The notes below the pieces were generated by a model that was not told the origin of the DNA, made no database searches, and saw only the letters and a list, made by a program, of their open reading frames with translations. DNA of 64,000 nt from Bradyrhizobium sp. JYMT SZCCT0180 (GTDB lineage Bacteria > Pseudomonadota > Alphaproteobacteria > Rhizobiales > Xanthobacteraceae), in NCBI RefSeq assembly GCF_018130165.1, contig NZ_JAFCLZ010000005.1, forward strand, positions 1-64,000, written 5' to 3'. A program made the position numbers and the translations under genes. Shown here one piece after another: positions 61,901 to 64,000 of this stretch. The first letter of the stretch is position 1, and every line of letters begins with the position of its first letter.

Positions 61901-62105
61901 GAGCGGGAGCCGCCGGGGCTTGTCCCGTTGCCGGGGCTGTCGGCGCGGATGGTTCGGCAGGCGCCTGAGGCGCGGCCGGCGACGCCGATGGCGCAGGAGA
62001 CGCCGATAGCGGAGGCATGGCCGTCTGCGAGAGCGCCGCAGCCTGGCTCAAACATACCATTGCAAATGCAGACGTGCCCAACAGGGCCATTCGTGTCGCG
62101 CGCAT
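58902..62105 (-). CDS. TonB-dependent receptor fused to an Omp25-like outer membrane barrel
   Basis: 1067 residues. A signal peptide (MRATRMALLGTSAFAMVCLSQAAALS) is followed by an Ala/Pro/Gln-rich spacer and a TonB-box-like LPQVTV at 94-99. The plug domain (about 140-255) shows SRPVLRGLSDAKVRIQENGVG and IQKVDVIRGPGALRFGSQAVGGVVDV. The 22-strand barrel runs to about 800 (ending near VKLFLNVKYGV). After a Gly/Ser-rich link a second module starts at W832 (NWAGIYAGGNVGYVGG) and ends VRVGVNYKFGAGG, the pattern of the small Omp25/RopB-like rhizobial porin family of about 200 residues. The fusion is continuous in one frame. It is divergent from mntR, so manganese or iron uptake is likely. Confidence 0.93.
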   Translation of the reverse strand: MRATRMALLGTSAFAMVCLSQAAALSQTAMPPLSASPAPSASPAAPQAPAEPSAPTAPATGQAPAAPAQSQTAPPQPATAAGPQDKPAPAEIDLPQVTVEGRQPKPARRAGRAEPGRPSRTVAAPLPGPAPAAAPASPFNPPFAPLSTIGSNQIQTGSSNGGFGSLFSNMPGATSAGLATESSRPVLRGLSDAKVRIQENGVGAVDVSDIAQDHAVPIDPLAIQKVDVIRGPGALRFGSQAVGGVVDVNNNRIPTAAPVGGVAAELRSAVTSVNKGWESGLLLDAGGRNAAVHADIYGRSSSDYSIPSYPYLVPPNPAPVGNGRQPNSASQSAGAAVGGSYLFDGGYAGIAVSRFTSDYFVPGIATADARQHNDLEQTKITSKGEYRPDAAALAAVRYWTGYSEYRHDETVLAGPGYEGITATFKNTQTEGKIELESAAFATPIGALTSIIGAQGAYQQLDTAGQAILLPAKTTTAAAYFLNEVRHTDTLRTQLAGRIEGVDIAGTAFTFPSNFLPPPNEPGRAAAKLDFMPKSASFGIIKDLPSYLVASLTLQRIERAPRALELFAQGPDGSEKTFKIGNPNLGIETAQTAEIGLKRIAGDFRFAANAYYTSYDKFIFSRATGILCQETFATCGAGTDYIQVNYDQRDATFRGGELAWQWDVAPLASGTFGVDGQFDVVRATFTDGSNVPRIPPMRLGGGAYWRNDSWFARIGLLHAFAQNDVSQFDTTTGGYDLLKVQLENRQFWKDSPWGAVEVVTGLVGDNLLNANIRNAVQFHKDEILQPGRGVKLFLNVKYGVDRPSGTPGSSFAMARGPGGNMYYKSARMLEAAWNWAGIYAGGNVGYVGGRAVTSAVFSEDATGLPFDGGRLFSTRGTASFGGQAGYNWISGRLVAGIEGDFEYRNQRGRNAITCLGNVCNVALAPLDAPVTASLDYQLGWVASVRGRVGALVSPGLLAYVTAGVPFGKITTSTSVTGFDNAGAATTAALNTDNYRFGWAVGGGLETRLAGNWTGKLEYLHMDFGSVRSTPATAANTAVAFDSNTRVTSDGVRVGVNYKFGAGGAIIAD

Positions 62106-62163
62106 CTCGTCCCCAACCTTCATCGCGCTACAGGAACCGGTCCGGATAAGCTGCGACCTTAAA

Positions 62164-62207
62164 ACGTAGGTAAGGCTACATGTTAATGTTGCCCCGTTAA
62201 CTGTCAA
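62164..62207 (-). promoter_or_regulatory. Predicted receptor promoter with palindromic operator
   Basis: On the minus strand a perfect -35 TTGACA (62207-62202) and a -10-like TAACAT (62185-62180) are 16 bases apart. Directly downstream, over the expected start point, lies the site seen on the plus strand as ACGTAGGTAAGGCTACAT (62164-62181), with GTAG and CTAC six bases apart. It matches 15 of 18 positions of the exbB site. Confidence 0.6.
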
Positions 62208-62336
62208 GACGCCGCGGCCGGTCGTCGCAAGCGCGCGCCGGCCTGTTGCGGAATCGCGACACGTCGCCAACTTGCAATGTGGTCGGCAGCACGCCATGGT
62301 CTGCCTCCTCTCGATGGATTCGCCTGGAAAGGTGCC

Positions 62337-62813
62337 GTGTTGCGCAAGCCCTCGACAGACCGGGCCAAATCGATGCAGCCGCTCCCCACGGAGCAAACGC
62401 AGGCGCGCCGCTTTGGAAAAGCGCGGTCGGCGCGGTCGACCGCGGTTCTGGAAGATTATGTCGAACTGATCTCCGATCTGCTCGGCACGACCGGCGAGGC
62501 GCGCCCGACCGACATCGCGCGCCGCCTCGGCGTGTCGCACCCGACGGCGATCGACACCATCGCGCGGTTGAAGCGGGAAGATCTTGTGACCGCGCGGCCC
62601 TATCGCGGGGTGTTCCTGACCGAGAAGGGCGAGACCCTCGCCAAGCGTGTCCGCGCACGCCACCGGCTTGTGGTGGATGTCCTGCTGGCGCTGGGCGTCC
62701 CGCAGGAAGCGGCAGAGGGCGATGCCGAGGGCATCGAGCATCACGTGTCGGATGTGACGCTGAAGGCGTTCGCCGAATTCCTGCGCGCCAACAAGGATCG
62801 CCGCAAGGTGTGA
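62337..62813 (+). CDS. mntR: Manganese-responsive regulator MntR (DtxR family)
   Basis: 158 residues, close to the length of E. coli MntR. The winged helix is VLEDYVELISDLLGTTGEARPTDIARRLGVSHPTAIDTIARLKREDLVTARPYRGVFLTEKGE; the metal-binding and dimer part has RHRLVVDVLLALGVPQEAAEGDAEGIEHHVSDVTLKAFAEFL, where the Asp/Glu/His ligand positions of MntR are kept (ED of EDYVE, EGIEHH). It represses or activates manganese transport genes. The start is uncertain: GTG at 62337 or TTG at 62340, both after GGAAAGG, or ATG at 62373. It is divergent from the receptor gene, whose promoter it may control. Confidence 0.9.
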   Translation: MLRKPSTDRAKSMQPLPTEQTQARRFGKARSARSTAVLEDYVELISDLLGTTGEARPTDIARRLGVSHPTAIDTIARLKREDLVTARPYRGVFLTEKGETLAKRVRARHRLVVDVLLALGVPQEAAEGDAEGIEHHVSDVTLKAFAEFLRANKDRRKV

Positions 62814-62835
62814 GGGCGCGACGGCCCCGGCCGTC

Positions 62836-64000
62836 CTACCCGTTGCGGCTGGACTTGCGCTCGGCGGATTTACGCTCACCGGTGACGGCGTTTTCCGCCG
62901 CCCTGCTCATCAGCGACGCGTAATCATGGCCGAACAGGACTTCGCAGAAGCGGATCGCCGCCTTGGCCTGCATCTGCCGGTAGGCGCGCGCCTTGGTGTC
63001 GCCACCGCGCAGCGCCTGCACCAGCGCCTCGGTCGAGTGCTCGACATAATGCTGCAGGTCGGAATAGGTCCGCAACGTGACCTCGTTGATCGCAAGTTCG
63101 CTGGCATAGGTGCGGCAAACCGCGACGAAATCGATCAGGGCCGCGGTTTCCTCGACGTCCGTGGCGTCGATCTTGGGAGCCGACGAAATGTCCTTGTCGG
63201 CGCGCTGGCGCAGGATGCGCCGGACCCGGCCGGGCACGCTGTCGATTTCCGACTGCAGCGAATTGGAAATGTCGGCGCGGATCGAGGTCAGCTGCTTGCC
63301 CCACGTGGAATCGTTGCGCAGGTCGAGTTCGGTGCGCAGGCCGCGTACGCCGTCATGCAGCGTCTTCAGCTGTTCGCTGACATTGTCGAACTGGCCGCGC
63401 CTGATGTCGGTGCGCAGGCAGGCCGCGAGAAAGGACAGATCGTGCAGCGCGAGCGTGACGGCGATGCCGTATGGCGTCGCGGCGACACGAATTTCATCGT
63501 CGGAAGCCGCCATCTTGATCGCGAGGCGGATGATCTGCCACGGCGCCGCCAGCCGCTGCATGATCAGCGACAGCGCGAACGGCAGCAATTGCGGCGTCTG
63601 CAGCGAGGGAACATTGAGCGCCGAGGTCACCGACGCGACCTGGGATTCCGACAACCCCCGCAACTGGCTGGCAAGCCGGCTGCCCAGCGTGTCCATCGCC
63701 TCACGGGCGCGCAAAACCGACCCGATCGACAGGAAGTCCTCGACGACGTTGGGCGGGCCGATACGCGCGAGCGAACGCTGCCTGTCGTCGCCCTGCACCG
63801 GCGCCGCGACCTTGGCGATCGCATCCGCGGCGGCAAGCTGAAATTTGCGCGTCTCGGATTCCAGTCCCGCGGTCGAACCGCTCTGCCTGATCTCGGCCAG
63901 TGCGGCTTCGAAGGCCCGCGCCTGCTCCGGCGCGCCGTCCCGGGCCAGCCATTGCCAGACCGGCAGCAGCGAGGTGCGGCGGATCTGGCCCTGCCGCATC
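62836..64000 (-). CDS. Unrecognised protein, C-terminal part (runs off the window edge)
   Basis: At least 388 residues of an unrecognised, mostly helical cytoplasmic protein. Visible features are LARIGPPNVVEDFLSIGSVLRAREAMDTLG, ALNVPSLQTPQLLPFALSLIMQRLAAPWQIIRLAIKMAAS, a long polar coiled-coil-like region (FDNVSEQLKTLHDGVRGLRTELDL) and DYASLMSRAAENA near the end. There is no signal peptide or membrane segment in the visible part. The true start is probably beyond the window edge. It converges on mntR, 22 bases after its stop. I recall similar uncharacterised proteins in Bradyrhizobium but no function. Confidence 0.75.
   Translation of the reverse strand, partial: MRQGQIRRTSLLPVWQWLARDGAPEQARAFEAALAEIRQSGSTAGLESETRKFQLAAADAIAKVAAPVQGDDRQRSLARIGPPNVVEDFLSIGSVLRAREAMDTLGSRLASQLRGLSESQVASVTSALNVPSLQTPQLLPFALSLIMQRLAAPWQIIRLAIKMAASDDEIRVAATPYGIAVTLALHDLSFLAACLRTDIRRGQFDNVSEQLKTLHDGVRGLRTELDLRNDSTWGKQLTSIRADISNSLQSEIDSVPGRVRRILRQRADKDISSAPKIDATDVEETAALIDFVAVCRTYASELAINEVTLRTYSDLQHYVEHSTEALVQALRGGDTKARAYRQMQAKAAIRFCEVLFGHDYASLMSRAAENAVTGERKSAERKSSRNG

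Overview
The window is GC-rich alphaproteobacterial chromosome, most likely Bradyrhizobium or a close relative. Pointers are the thick-filament type flagellin, FixL/FixJ-like sequence in a LuxR-type protein, the ccmI-ccmE-ccmF-ccmH / degP / response regulator / histidine kinase / glnE gene order, LIV-type transporters, dense ATGA-type gene overlaps, and the scattered AGGGCGGATT / AATCCGCC palindromic repeats typical of that genus. This assignment is by recognition only; no database was searched.

Layout. 1-9 kb: the 5' part of a flagellin gene, two tandem stand-alone receiver proteins, a Crp/Fnr regulator, a CheY-like protein, a LuxR-type protein with a degenerate kinase-like N terminus, a GH3 glycosidase, a luciferase-like monooxygenase and a GreA-like factor, with several small hypotheticals. 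9-12 kb: a serine beta-lactamase-like hydrolase and a two-gene TPP-dependent decarboxylase (sulfopyruvate/phosphonopyruvate decarboxylase type).

11.8-37.3 kb: about 25 kb read entirely from the minus strand and mostly tightly packed. It encodes a LIV-type ABC importer (SBP, two permeases, two ATPases), an AraC regulator, an iron-ADH-like protein, two sugar-type enzymes, a TIM-barrel PEP-hydrolase-like protein, a 968-residue flotillin, two CoxG-like SRPBCC proteins, a molybdenum hydroxylase (FAD, 2Fe-2S and a molybdopterin subunit split into two genes), its MoxR/VWA (CoxD/CoxE-like) maturation pair, an amidohydrolase, a metallo-beta-lactamase fold hydrolase and an SMP-30/isochorismatase fusion. 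The likely logic is import of a small organic compound, hydroxylation by the Mo enzyme at or near the membrane, then hydrolytic steps. The substrate cannot be read from sequence. This is my best candidate for an undescribed system, because several parts are unusual: the fused ABC-Tm-1 protein, the hendecad flotillin, the split Mo subunit, and a hydrolase with Ser at the catalytic Cys position.

37.3-42 kb: a decayed palindromic repeat region, a divergent FAD oxidoreductase / amino-acid SBP pair with a GntR regulator, and a VapBC toxin-antitoxin pair with a perfect operator palindrome. 42-56 kb: glnE, a two-component system, a Do-family protease and the cytochrome c maturation operon, with a TetR-controlled membrane-protein module lying between degP and ccmH. 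56-64 kb: exbB-exbD-tonB, a TonB-dependent receptor fused to an Omp25-like second barrel, a divergent MntR regulator, and the 3' part of an unrecognised gene. The exbB and receptor promoters share an 18-bp palindromic site, so they are probably co-regulated.
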